Of a DNA stretch of 64,000 nt, positions 26,652-34,112 are shown piece by piece. The stretch lies in assembly GCF_000504285.1 (NCBI RefSeq), contig NZ_KI632511.1:3841372-3905371 (forward strand). The letters are read 5' to 3'. Both the position numbers and the translations under genes were made by a program. Every line of letters starts with the position of its first letter. Within the stretch, counting starts at the first letter, position 1. The notes below the pieces were generated by a model, which was not told the origin of the DNA, did no database searches, and was given only the letters and a program-made list of their open reading frames with translations. Origin of the DNA: Actinospica robiniae DSM 44927. GTDB taxonomy: Bacteria; Actinomycetota; Actinomycetes; Streptomycetales; Catenulisporaceae.

Positions 26652-27137
26652 CCTGCGAAACTACCTCAGCCATGCCTCTCAGCCACAGCCGTTCACCTCG
26701 AACCATCCACACGCATTGAAGCGACAACTGGCCGACCACGTCTGGCGCGTGATGACGGCAGACGAACGACGCAAAACACGAGCAGCGGGCCCGGGCGGAC
26801 ACACGGAGGCGACACTCGAATCCAGCGCGGCCGGCTCAACTCCGACAGCCGGCTCTTCGGACAAGTCACGGCCCGGACCCGCCACCACCCAAGCCTACGA
26901 CCCGAGACGCTCGACAGATACAGAGGCACCCTGGGTTTGGCGCGAAACCACCCGCCGGCCACCGGCACCGGCACCGGCACCGGCACCGGATTGCCCGGGC
27001 ATCCGGGGATCGCGGGCGGGCGACGCCGCAGGCTGGGCGCCCTCCCAAACGAACCGGGGGCCATCGCCGTCGTCCGGGCGCTTCTCAGGGGACATACCGA
27101 AGTACACGGTCGGCGCGGCGTGCGTGGGTGAGCGTGA
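26652..27137. other. Intergenic stretch with hexamer repeat and possible transposase tail
   Basis: No intact gene. Near 26716-26775 the plus strand encodes MKRQLADHVWRVMTADERRK, which recalls the C-terminus of some transposases but is too short to assign. The rest is low-complexity GC-rich DNA including a CACCGG repeat. Confidence 0.4.
26960..26989. repeat. (CACCGG)5 tandem repeat
   Basis: Five exact copies of the hexamer CACCGG in tandem in noncoding sequence. Probably a slippage-prone simple repeat without function. Confidence 0.8.
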
Positions 27138-29960
27138 TCACCCGTCGCGCAATGCGCGGAGACGAACGCGCAGATCCGCGGCGTCGGAGTGTTCGATTCC
27201 GTCGAGGAGCGCCAGAGCTTCGGCCCAGGCGCGGCGTGCGGAAACGGGATCGCCGCCGGCGAGAAGGGTCTCGCCGAGGCGGGTCAAACTGGCGGCGGCG
27301 GCCTGGGGCTGGCTCAGCTCGAGGCGCAGATCGACGGATTCGCGGAAATGCGCCGCGGCGGCCGCGTAGTCGCCGAGGTGGTGCTCGACCTCGCCAAGGC
27401 TGTCGAGGGTCGCGGCCTCGCCCAAGCGGTGGCCGAGTTCCCTGGCCAACTCGACGCCCTCGCGGCAATAGTCCAGCGCGAGGTGGTACGCGCCGAGTTG
27501 TGAGTGCGCCCAGCCGACGACGTTGAGCGCGACGCCCACGCCGAGGTCGTTTCCGGCGCCCCGGAACAGCCGGAGGGAGTGTTCGCCGTGGCGCAGCACT
27601 TCGACGTGCTCGGCGCGGCGCGCATACATGTGCGCGAGCGCTTGGTGGGTGAGCGCCTGCCCTGATTCGTCGCCGTCCTCCTGCTGGACCGCCAGGCTCA
27701 GGTTCAGTTGCTCGTGCCCTGCTTCCAGCTCGCCGGATTGCACCAGGGCCCGGCCGAGCGCCCCGCGCGCCAGCGCCTGAGCGGTCCGGTCGCCGAGCCG
27801 TTCGGTGGCGGCCAGCGCGATCCGCTGGGTGTCCGCGATCTCGGCATACCGCCCACGCCGGTCCCAGTGCTCTGCCACACACCAGGCCAGCCGCCAGGCG
27901 TGCCGGTCGAGGCCGAGCCGGCCGGCCTGGCCGATCAATCCGGCCAGCACCGTGTGCTCCGCGTCGAACCAGGCGCGTGCCTCCGCCTCGCCCGGGATCT
28001 CCTCGGGTGCGCTCGGGGTCGGCGAGCCGTCGTCGGAAAGGGGAATCCGGAGCGGAGAGACGAGCAGCGCGGCCCGGATCGCGGCGTGCAGGTAGTGGTC
28101 CTGAGCCCGCTCGGTCGCGGCTCGCGTCTGCTCCGGGTCCGCCTCGGCGAGTTCCACCGCGTAGGTGCGCAGCAGATCGTGGAACGCGAAGCGAGGGCCG
28201 GGCAGCCGGGTGAGCAGGTGCGCTCCCACCAGCCGGTCGAGCAGCCCGCGTGCCGTGCCCGCTTCGAGTCCCGCGAGGCTCGCCGCGGCCCGGGTGGACA
28301 GGTCGGGGCCGGGATGCGCGGCGAGCAGCCGGAACAACCGTGCCGCCGCTTCGTCGAGCCGGGCGTAGGACCAGGAGAACACGGTGCGCACGTCGGTGGC
28401 CGCGTCTCCGGCGTTGAGCGCGTCGAGGCGGCCGCGCGCGCCCTCCTCGGTGAGCTCGGCCGTGTACTCGGCGAGCGGCCGGGTGGGTTCGGTCAGTGCC
28501 CTGGCGGCGAGGATGTTGAGGGCGAGCGGCAAGCGGGCGCACAGGTCGGCGACGGAAGCGAGCGCCGCCCGGTCCCCCGCGCGTTCCGGGCCGAGCCGCC
28601 GGGCCAGCAGATCCGCGGACTCCGTGGCCGAGAGCCGGTCGAGCGCGAGCGGCACGGCGCCCGCCGAGGCGACCAGGCCGACCAGCCGGACCCGGCTGGT
28701 GACCAGCGCCACGCAGCCGGCCGAGGCCGGAAGCAGGGGCCTGACCTGCTCGGCGTCGTGCGCGTTGTCCAGCAGGATGAGCAGGCGGCGGCCGGCGGCG
28801 GCGGAGCGGTACAGCGCCGCCTGGTCCTCCAGCGCGGCCGGAATCCGTTGCGGCGGCACGCCGAGCGCGGTCAGAAAGCGGTGCAGTGCCTCGGCCGGAG
28901 CCGCGGGCGGAGCGCCCGGGTAGAAACCGCGCAGATCGGCGTACAGCTGCCCGTCTGGGAACCGGTCCGCGACGCGGTGGGCCCAGTGCACGGCGAGGGC
29001 CGTCTTGCCGACGCCGGCCGTCCCCTCGACGCTCAGCACGGTGGCCGCGCCCTCGTGCCCGTCCGTCGCTTCGGCCGCCGCGCTGAGGGCGTGCAGGTGC
29101 TCCGCGCGGCCGACGAAGTGCCGGATGGTCGCGGGCAGCTGCCGGGGCACGTTGGGGCCGACCGCGTCGGCGCCGCCGGACGGCCGTGGTCCCGCGGACT
29201 CGCGCGGCGGCGCCAGCGTCTGGTCCGAGCGCAGGATTCTGCTGTGCAGGCGGCGTAGCTGCGGGCCGGGCTCGATACCGAGCTCGTCGACGAGGAGCCG
29301 CCGGGTCTGTTCGTAGACGGCAAGCGCCTCGGCTTGGCGGTTCCCGAGGAAGAGAGCGAGCATCAGTTGACCGCGCAGGCCCTCGTCCAGCGGATGCTCG
29401 CGGATCAGCTCGGTCAGCGGATCCGGCAGTTCGTCGTGGCGGCCGAGTCGTCGCAGTGCGTCCAGGTGACGGCGCGTGGCCTGGAAACGGCGGGCGCGCC
29501 AGTACTCGGCCGCGTCGACGAACACGGGACGCTCGGGCACGTCCGCCAGCGGCTGCGCCCGGTAGAGCGCCAGCGCGTCGGCGAATGCCCCGGCCGCCGC
29601 GGCCCAGTCCCCCGCGTCGGCCGCGGCGCGCCCGGCGCTCTCCAGGGCGGCGAACCGGAGGATGTCGAGCTCATCTTCGGTGGCTTCGAACAGGTACCCG
29701 TCCGCGCCGGTCGCGAGCCGCCGGCCGGCCGGCTCGCCGAGCGCGTCGCGCAGCCGTTTGACCTGGTTGTGCAGAGCCTGCTTGGCCAGCCGCGGCGGTG
29801 TGCCGGACCACAGCGCGCCGATCAGCCGGTCCGTGGAGACCGGCGTGCCGGCCTCCAGCAGCAGTTGGGCCAGCAGCACCCGCCGCCGCTCGCCGATCAC
29901 TGGTATCGCAACATTATGATGCGTGATCAACAAGGGTCCGAGCAGCCCGAATCGCAGCAT
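27138..29960 (-). CDS. SARP/AfsR-type transcriptional regulator (BTAD, NB-ARC, TPR)
   Basis: 940-residue multidomain regulator. Residues 1-95: OmpR-type winged helix (RFGLLGPL, RLIGALWSG, LHNQVKRLRDALG). About 100-250: bacterial transcriptional activation domain ending ELGIEPGPQLRRLHSRIL. About 290-580: NB-ARC ATPase with P-loop GTAGVGKTALA and the LLILLDNAHD Walker B. The remainder holds tetratricopeptide repeats. AfsR-type proteins activate secondary-metabolite or developmental genes. ATG 29960 (MLRFGLLGP) is the domain-consistent start. It is divergent from three SapA-like genes and is their best candidate activator. GTCAGC occurs twice (30004 and 30017) in the shared promoter region. Confidence 0.92.
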   Translation of the reverse strand: MLRFGLLGPLLITHHNVAIPVIGERRRVLLAQLLLEAGTPVSTDRLIGALWSGTPPRLAKQALHNQVKRLRDALGEPAGRRLATGADGYLFEATEDELDILRFAALESAGRAAADAGDWAAAAGAFADALALYRAQPLADVPERPVFVDAAEYWRARRFQATRRHLDALRRLGRHDELPDPLTELIREHPLDEGLRGQLMLALFLGNRQAEALAVYEQTRRLLVDELGIEPGPQLRRLHSRILRSDQTLAPPRESAGPRPSGGADAVGPNVPRQLPATIRHFVGRAEHLHALSAAAEATDGHEGAATVLSVEGTAGVGKTALAVHWAHRVADRFPDGQLYADLRGFYPGAPPAAPAEALHRFLTALGVPPQRIPAALEDQAALYRSAAAGRRLLILLDNAHDAEQVRPLLPASAGCVALVTSRVRLVGLVASAGAVPLALDRLSATESADLLARRLGPERAGDRAALASVADLCARLPLALNILAARALTEPTRPLAEYTAELTEEGARGRLDALNAGDAATDVRTVFSWSYARLDEAAARLFRLLAAHPGPDLSTRAAASLAGLEAGTARGLLDRLVGAHLLTRLPGPRFAFHDLLRTYAVELAEADPEQTRAATERAQDHYLHAAIRAALLVSPLRIPLSDDGSPTPSAPEEIPGEAEARAWFDAEHTVLAGLIGQAGRLGLDRHAWRLAWCVAEHWDRRGRYAEIADTQRIALAATERLGDRTAQALARGALGRALVQSGELEAGHEQLNLSLAVQQEDGDESGQALTHQALAHMYARRAEHVEVLRHGEHSLRLFRGAGNDLGVGVALNVVGWAHSQLGAYHLALDYCREGVELARELGHRLGEAATLDSLGEVEHHLGDYAAAAAHFRESVDLRLELSQPQAAAASLTRLGETLLAGGDPVSARRAWAEALALLDGIEHSDAADLRVRLRALRDG

Positions 29961-30082
29961 TCCCGCCCCCGTCCCTCCCACGATAGCGACACGGTATCAC
30001 CGCGTCAGCGGACTGTGTCAGCTTTATGCCTCGTCAGGACCGCGACGCGGCACCGACAGAGAAACAGAGTCCTGAGGAGGGG

Positions 30083-30541
30083 ATGGAATTGGGAAGGATC
30101 ACGGGCCGGGCCACGCGCGCCGCACTCTCGGCCGCACTGGTCGTCGGCGCGACGGGTGCCCTCGGGGTGACGGGCGCCGGCGGGGCGAGCGCGGCGAGTT
30201 CGCCGTGCTCGGGGACCCTGGTGTGGGGTCCCACGCCGTTCTACGGGGACACGGGCGCGTACACGAACGTCGTCGTCGCGTACGTCGACACCTACTGGAA
30301 CGGGACGACCAACTGCGAGGTCGCCTACAAGAACGTGTTCGTCGGCCAGGCGACTCGGATGGACCTGACCATCTGGACGAACTACGGAAGCAATGATGAC
30401 CCCGGCAACTGGAGCTACTACGCCGGACCGGTCAGCGAGTACGGAGTCGGCTCCTGCGTCTGGGAGGAAGTCGACATGTGGGATCCGAGCGGTCGACTGA
30501 TCGCGCAAGCGTACGACTACGCCAAGCACAGTTGCGGCTGA
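30083..30541 (+). CDS. SapA-like secreted protein, divergent member
   Basis: 152 residues. A signal peptide with an Arg-containing n-region, hydrophobic core (AALSAALVVGATGALGV) and AxA-type site (GGASAAS) leads to a roughly 110-residue mature domain with four or more cysteines, WNGTTNCEVAYKNVFVGQAT and SYYAGPV. These correspond to YNGSTDCAV...VGTPT and YYAGPVY in the two following genes and in SapA, the spore-associated protein of Streptomyces, though this copy is more divergent. GAGGAGGGG supports ATG 30083. First of three tandem paralogues facing a SARP gene. Expected location: cell or spore surface; molecular function unknown. Confidence 0.7.
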   Translation: MELGRITGRATRAALSAALVVGATGALGVTGAGGASAASSPCSGTLVWGPTPFYGDTGAYTNVVVAYVDTYWNGTTNCEVAYKNVFVGQATRMDLTIWTNYGSNDDPGNWSYYAGPVSEYGVGSCVWEEVDMWDPSGRLIAQAYDYAKHSCG

Positions 30542-30558
30542 AGAAAGGGGGAACGGAA

Positions 30559-30996
30559 ATGAAGATCAGTAAGCGCGCCAAGGCGCTCGCACTCGCGGGT
30601 ACGTTCGCGGCGACGGCGCTCGTCGCCGCCGCCGGACCGGCGCAGGCCGCGAGCGCGTCCACGGCAGCGTCCATCTGCGGATCGGGCTTCTGGGCCGACG
30701 CGAGCTACAGCCTGCCCGGCGGGATCATCTACGTGTCCTACAACGGATCCACCGACTGCGCGGTCCTGATGAAGACCGTGAACGTCGGCACCCCGACCTG
30801 GACGAAGGCCTACATCGGGCTGGACGGCCGGCCCGGCACCGGATACGGCGGCAACCAGGGGGACGGGATGGACGACGGCCAGTTCACCACGTACGCCGGC
30901 CCGGTGTACGTGTACGCCCCGCACGAGTGCATCAACGCGGCCGGCGAGACGTCGGTCTCCGACTACTACAACACCGGCCCCGTTCTGTGCGGCTAG
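30559..30996 (+). CDS. SapA-like spore-associated secreted protein (copy 2)
   Basis: 145 residues with a clear signal peptide (MKISKRAKAL start, hydrophobic core, AQAA cleavage region). The mature part has the SapA-family pattern: ICGSGFW, IIYVSYNGSTDCAVLMKTVNVGTPT, TTYAGPVYVYAPHEC and a C-terminal Leu-Cys-Gly. Four conserved cysteines suggest two disulphides. A ribosome site (AAAGGGGG) precedes ATG 30559, 17 bp after the previous gene, so the three are likely one transcript. SapA was found on Streptomyces spores; the activity of the family is not known. Confidence 0.8.
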   Translation: MKISKRAKALALAGTFAATALVAAAGPAQAASASTAASICGSGFWADASYSLPGGIIYVSYNGSTDCAVLMKTVNVGTPTWTKAYIGLDGRPGTGYGGNQGDGMDDGQFTTYAGPVYVYAPHECINAAGETSVSDYYNTGPVLCG

Positions 30997-31008
30997 AAGG
31001 AGCCTGAC

Positions 31009-31446
31009 ATGAAGACACGATTCAAGCACACCTCCGCCGCGGGTCTCGCCACGGCCGCGATCCTGACCGGCGCGCTCGTGGCAGCAGCCGGACCGGCGCA
31101 GGCGGCCTCCCAGTCGCAGGCGGCCGCGATCTGCGGGTCCGGCTACTACCCGGTGGCCGAGGTTCCGTTGTCCAACTCGATCATCTACGTCTCCTACAAC
31201 GGATCCACCGACTGCGCGGTGAACATCAAGACCGCGTTCGTCGGCACTCCGACCAGCACCTACGTCTACCTCTTCGGCCCCAACGGCTCCTGGGGCGGCA
31301 ACGCGGACAACGGCGCCTGGGACGGCGGCTCCTACAGCTACTACGCCGGACCGGTCTACACCTACGCGCCGCACGAGTGCGTGGACTTCGGCGGCGGAGA
31401 CGGCGTAAGGACGTACGACACCGACGAGCCCACCCTCTGCGGCTAG
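31009..31446 (+). CDS. SapA-like spore-associated secreted protein (copy 3)
   Basis: 145 residues, closely related to the preceding gene: signal peptide ending GPAQAAS, ICGSGYYPV, IIYVSYNGSTDCAVNIKTAFVGTPT, SYYAGPVYTYAPHEC and a C-terminal TLCG. The YNGSTDCAV and AGPVY-YAPHEC blocks are shared almost exactly, indicating tandem duplication, while the glycine-rich loop in the middle differs. AGAAGGAG precedes ATG 31009. It is followed by a strong hairpin terminator. Confidence 0.85.
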   Translation: MKTRFKHTSAAGLATAAILTGALVAAAGPAQAASQSQAAAICGSGYYPVAEVPLSNSIIYVSYNGSTDCAVNIKTAFVGTPTSTYVYLFGPNGSWGGNADNGAWDGGSYSYYAGPVYTYAPHECVDFGGGDGVRTYDTDEPTLCG

Positions 31447-31454
31447 GCCAGACC

Positions 31455-31484
31455 GAGCGCGGCGACCGGAAGGCCGCCGCGCTC
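31455..31484 (+). terminator. Hairpin terminator after the SapA-like genes
   Basis: GAGCGCGGCG (31455-31464) and CGCCGCGCTC (31475-31484) form a perfect 10-bp stem, 9 bp after the last SapA-like stop codon. Confidence 0.75.
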
Positions 31485-31735
31485 CGTCATGCGCCGGGCG
31501 GAGTCGAAACGCTCCGAGTAATCCTGATCTCCTCCGCGCCGGTGGCAGACGCCACCTTTTGAACCAGCGCCTCTTGACGGCCCTTCAACTCGATCCGGTT
31601 CATCGTAGTGAACAGACCCGTGGTCCTGAACGGGCCCGTTGTCCGACACCCGTCGTTAAAGCGTTCTACTGAGGTGCGCGCGATCCGTGGACCCGGTCTC
31701 CAGCCGCCGACTCGCGGACCGGCCGCGGGCAGGCC

Positions 31736-31768
31736 GGGGGTCGCAGACGCAAATCCTGTCAGCCCGAC
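31736..31768 (+). pseudogene. tRNA 3' half remnant (T-arm plus acceptor strand)
   Basis: The segment ends AATCCTGTCAGCCCGAC after GGTCGCAG, very like the T-arm and 3' acceptor of actinobacterial tRNAs such as proline tRNA (GGTCGCAGGTTCGAATCCTGTC...). The T-loop GTTC is replaced by ACGC and no matching 5' half was found upstream, so it cannot fold as a tRNA. Such 3' ends are classic att sites left by integrating elements. Confidence 0.5.
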
Positions 31769-31785
31769 GGTGAAGTTGCAGGTGA

Positions 31786-31817
31786 GAGGCCCTGTTCGAG
31801 AAATCGGACGGGGCCTC
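31786..31817. terminator. 14-bp hairpin with GAAA tetraloop
   Basis: GAGGCCCTGTTCGA, loop GAAA, TCGGACGGGGCCTC: fourteen pairs including two G-T wobbles, closed by a GNRA-type loop. It lies 18 bp after the tRNA remnant. It could be a terminator or part of an unrecognised structured RNA. Confidence 0.55.
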
Positions 31818-32127
31818 TTCCGCGTCTGCGACCGTCGCTTGACCGTGGAATAGTACGTCAAGCGGCAGGACGGTGGGTCAAACTGATGCTGTACCGTGGC
31901 GTCTCGTATCAGGAGCTCTTGCGGCATGCGGGGACCTTTGTTCAGGTGTCAGTGGCCAGCGAGAATTCCGCGTGGCCGGCCAGTTGATCCGACCAGATTT
32001 GGTCCCAGCCACGGCCATTCGCACCGACCGCCACAAGCCACTGTTCGCTGTCGGGCGCCAGCGACAGCGTTCTTATACCGGTTCAACTCGGCTTCTCGGC
32101 GGCAAGCCGCCTACCCAAATCAGCAGC

Positions 32128-32649
32128 TCAGTGTTGATGCCGCTCGGCGAGCCGTTTCAGGTTCAGCAACTGCCGTCGAGCCATGATCAGATCGCCCACG
32201 GACAGCCCGGGGGCCGCCCAGCGGCTTGTTCGCATGACGACCTTGAGCAGCAGGCGCGTCGTGTCGTGATCCTGGGGCACGAGGACGTAGGACATGAAGG
32301 CGCCCATAATGCTGCCCGTCAGCTGATTCACTGGGCTAACAGAGACGATCTGACCCAGCTGGCGCCCGCCAGCGGTCGTGAACCGTTCTCCGACTTGAGG
32401 CTCTGGGAGTCCCACCAGCTCGCGAGGTGAGCGGCGACAAAGGTTGTCGATCCAGTCGTACGAATACGGCGCAAGGCTCGCTTGTGTGACCCACGGCCAC
32501 ACCGCTTCGGCGGGCGCCGCGACGCGGACGCCCCGCCACGCCTGCAGCGCGGGTGAAGTGACGAAGTCGTCGCACGGGTAGGAGCGCAAGATCTCGGCGT
32601 CGCTCACGCCCCACCGGTCACCGATCACGGATCCATCCTCCAGCAACAT
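32128..32649 (-). CDS. SRPBCC (START-like) family protein
   Basis: 173 residues from ATG 32649. SYPCDDFVTSPALQAWRGV followed by VAAPAEAVWPWVTQ is the typical entry of polyketide-cyclase/START-like SRPBCC domains (first strand, then two short helices), and SYVLVPQDHDTTRLLLKVVMRT is a late strand pair. C-terminal RRQLLNLKRLAERHQ would be the closing helix. These domains form a hydrophobic pocket; no ligand can be deduced. Upstream sequence is a broken transposase, so its original promoter may be lost. Confidence 0.65.
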   Translation of the reverse strand: MLLEDGSVIGDRWGVSDAEILRSYPCDDFVTSPALQAWRGVRVAAPAEAVWPWVTQASLAPYSYDWIDNLCRRSPRELVGLPEPQVGERFTTAGGRQLGQIVSVSPVNQLTGSIMGAFMSYVLVPQDHDTTRLLLKVVMRTSRWAAPGLSVGDLIMARRQLLNLKRLAERHQH

Positions 32650-32825
32650 CCTCGTGGGCCGGTGTTCGAAGCTTGGTACGCACGTAGGCAGGTATGACGA
32701 CTGGAACGGCATCGGTTTCATCACCATCGTTGCACAACGTGTCGCTGCCGCGGCCGGATAACTCCCGACCAACCGGCCGCCAGTGGGGGTTGGAACTGGC
32801 CACAGACAGATCTGATGTGACGTTC

Positions 32826-33120
32826 AGGCCCTTCCAGAACCCGAGGGCCCCGTCGGCGACCGCGAGCACCGGGGCGCGCATCCCGCGCCGGGCGGCATCG
32901 CACAGCAGGTTCGCCCACGACTCGCCCGACTCCCGGTAGCCGGTATCGAGGGTTATCAGCTCCTTGCGCCCGTCGGCGCAGACCTCGAGCAGCACCAGCA
33001 CGCACGCCTTCGCCTCCTCCAGCCGGACCTTCAGGTGCACGCCGTCGGCCCACACATGCACGTAGTCGCAGCCGGACAGGTCGCTGAGGCAAACCGGCGT
33101 CGATCGCCGGTCTCCGGCTA
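32826..33120 (-). pseudogene. IS256-family transposase internal remnant
   Basis: Minus-strand frame with VCLSDLSGCDYVHVWADGVH, VRLEEAKACVLVLLEV, DGRKELITLDTGYRESGESW, RGMRAPVLAVADGALGFWK: the central DDE region of a Mutator/IS256-type transposase, including the Asp of WADG and the later DGALGFW. Both ends are missing, and the following residues are unrelated. It differs from the remnant at 4.95-5.2 kb, which covers the N-terminal part. Confidence 0.8.
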
Positions 33121-33262
33121 GACGCGCTTGTCGTTGATCCGCGGCGCCTTGACCAGTACGGGACCCGCGGCGGAGGCCACCGTGCGCTCGGCGTCGTCGA
33201 TCAGGGAGCCGTTCGGCGTCATCCCATCGGCGGCGACTACGGTGAGCACGGGCGACACCGCA

Positions 33263-33937
33263 TTACTCGGTTTCGTCCCCGCTGGGAACGACATGGAAGT
33301 CGGTGACGAACGCAGCGACGCGCCCGTCATCGTCGCGTCCTACCCACGTGGGGTAAGCGCCGTCGCCCCAGCCGGAGGCGAAGGCAACCAGGGTGGCCTG
33401 GCTCGACGGGTCGATCAAGGTGACCACCAGCGGGTTTCCGCTCTGCGGTCCGTAGAACGCGTCCAGCAGCACATCGTCGTCAGTACCATCGAACGGGCCG
33501 AACGATCCTGCCGCGGATGCGTCGACAAAGCACCCCGTGCCTGCATCGACTCCATAGCCGAAGAACTCATCAGGTCCGAGATCGTGCAGGTCCTGATCCC
33601 CCGTGAGCGCCAACTCCCAGGAGGCGACCTCTTCGCCGGTTACCAGGACTCTTGCCGCAGCTACCCGGTAGTGCGGCTCCTCGGTCGCGGGAGCGTCCTT
33701 GTGTTCGATCTCGACTACGGATACCGCCACCGTGTAGGCCCCCGGCAGGACAGCGGTGCGGAACGGCGCGACGTCGTCAGGCAGGTATACGAAAGGATCA
33801 CAAGCAGCCAGTTGACCGGTGGGCATCACCAGCTTGGAGGTCTCCAACTTCGCGACCGTGGCGGTGTGGCCCTGTGGATGCGTATATACGGATCCGACAG
33901 TGAACAAGCGGTGGAAGTCGGGGGCAGGTATGGCCAT
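33263..33937 (-). CDS. DUF4241 family protein
   Basis: 224 residues with the complete DUF4241 pattern: MPTGQLAACDPFVYL, LPGAYTVAVSVVEIE, RVAAARVLV, DEFFGYGVDAGTGCFVD, and near the end FASGWGDGAYPTWVGRDDDGRVAAFVTDFHVV. The invariant Cys, Asp-Pro-Phe and GWGDG motifs are present, so the protein looks intact. Function is unestablished; members often sit near polymorphic-toxin or immunity loci. It lies next to a transposase fragment, suggesting it came or stayed with mobile DNA. Confidence 0.85.
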   Translation of the reverse strand: MAIPAPDFHRLFTVGSVYTHPQGHTATVAKLETSKLVMPTGQLAACDPFVYLPDDVAPFRTAVLPGAYTVAVSVVEIEHKDAPATEEPHYRVAAARVLVTGEEVASWELALTGDQDLHDLGPDEFFGYGVDAGTGCFVDASAAGSFGPFDGTDDDVLLDAFYGPQSGNPLVVTLIDPSSQATLVAFASGWGDGAYPTWVGRDDDGRVAAFVTDFHVVPSGDETE

Positions 33938-34068
33938 GGTTGTCGTCCCTGTGTCGCGCCGAGAAGTTGTGTGCGACTCTAACGGGCACTACTGACGGGG
34001 CACACGTCTGGCGAGTCTCGCTGATCCTGCGTGACCGCCATACTCCGGAAGGACGTGTCCAGGGTGCT

Positions 34069-34096
34069 GCTGCGCTCCGCCGAGGCGGAGCGCAGC
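34069..34096. terminator. Hairpin terminator
   Basis: GCTGCGCTCCGC (34069-34080), loop CGAG, GCGGAGCGCAGC (34085-34096): a perfect 12-bp stem, 17 bp past the stop codon of the leftward lipoprotein gene. Confidence 0.75.
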
Positions 34097-34112
34097 GAGG
34101 GATCGCGCGGGT

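Larger units (their letters stand above)
31485..32127. other. Gene-poor stretch with tRNA remnant
   Basis: No supportable protein gene on either strand; short frames lack similarity. It contains the tRNA 3'-end remnant and GAAA-loop hairpin listed separately, so it may be the scar of an integrated element. Confidence 0.5.

Noticed and set aside
26960-26989. CACCGG repeats considered as a CRISPR or regulatory array
   Set aside because: Units are contiguous hexamers without spacers, a simple slippage repeat.
26716-27369. 217-codon plus-strand frame
   Set aside because: Only the first 20 residues look protein-like, possibly a transposase tail; the rest is low-complexity and overlaps the 3' end of the SARP gene.
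27138-29960. Biosynthetic gene cluster controlled by the SARP regulator
   Set aside because: No polyketide, peptide or terpene synthase genes are nearby; only SapA-like genes flank it.
31736-31768. Intact tRNA gene
   Set aside because: No 5' half, D-arm or anticodon arm upstream, and the T-loop is altered.
33118-33262. Possible second transposase piece (segment with TPNGSLIDDAERTVASAAG on the minus strand)
   Set aside because: Looks protein-like next to the IS256 remnant but I could not assign a family, so it is not listed as a feature.
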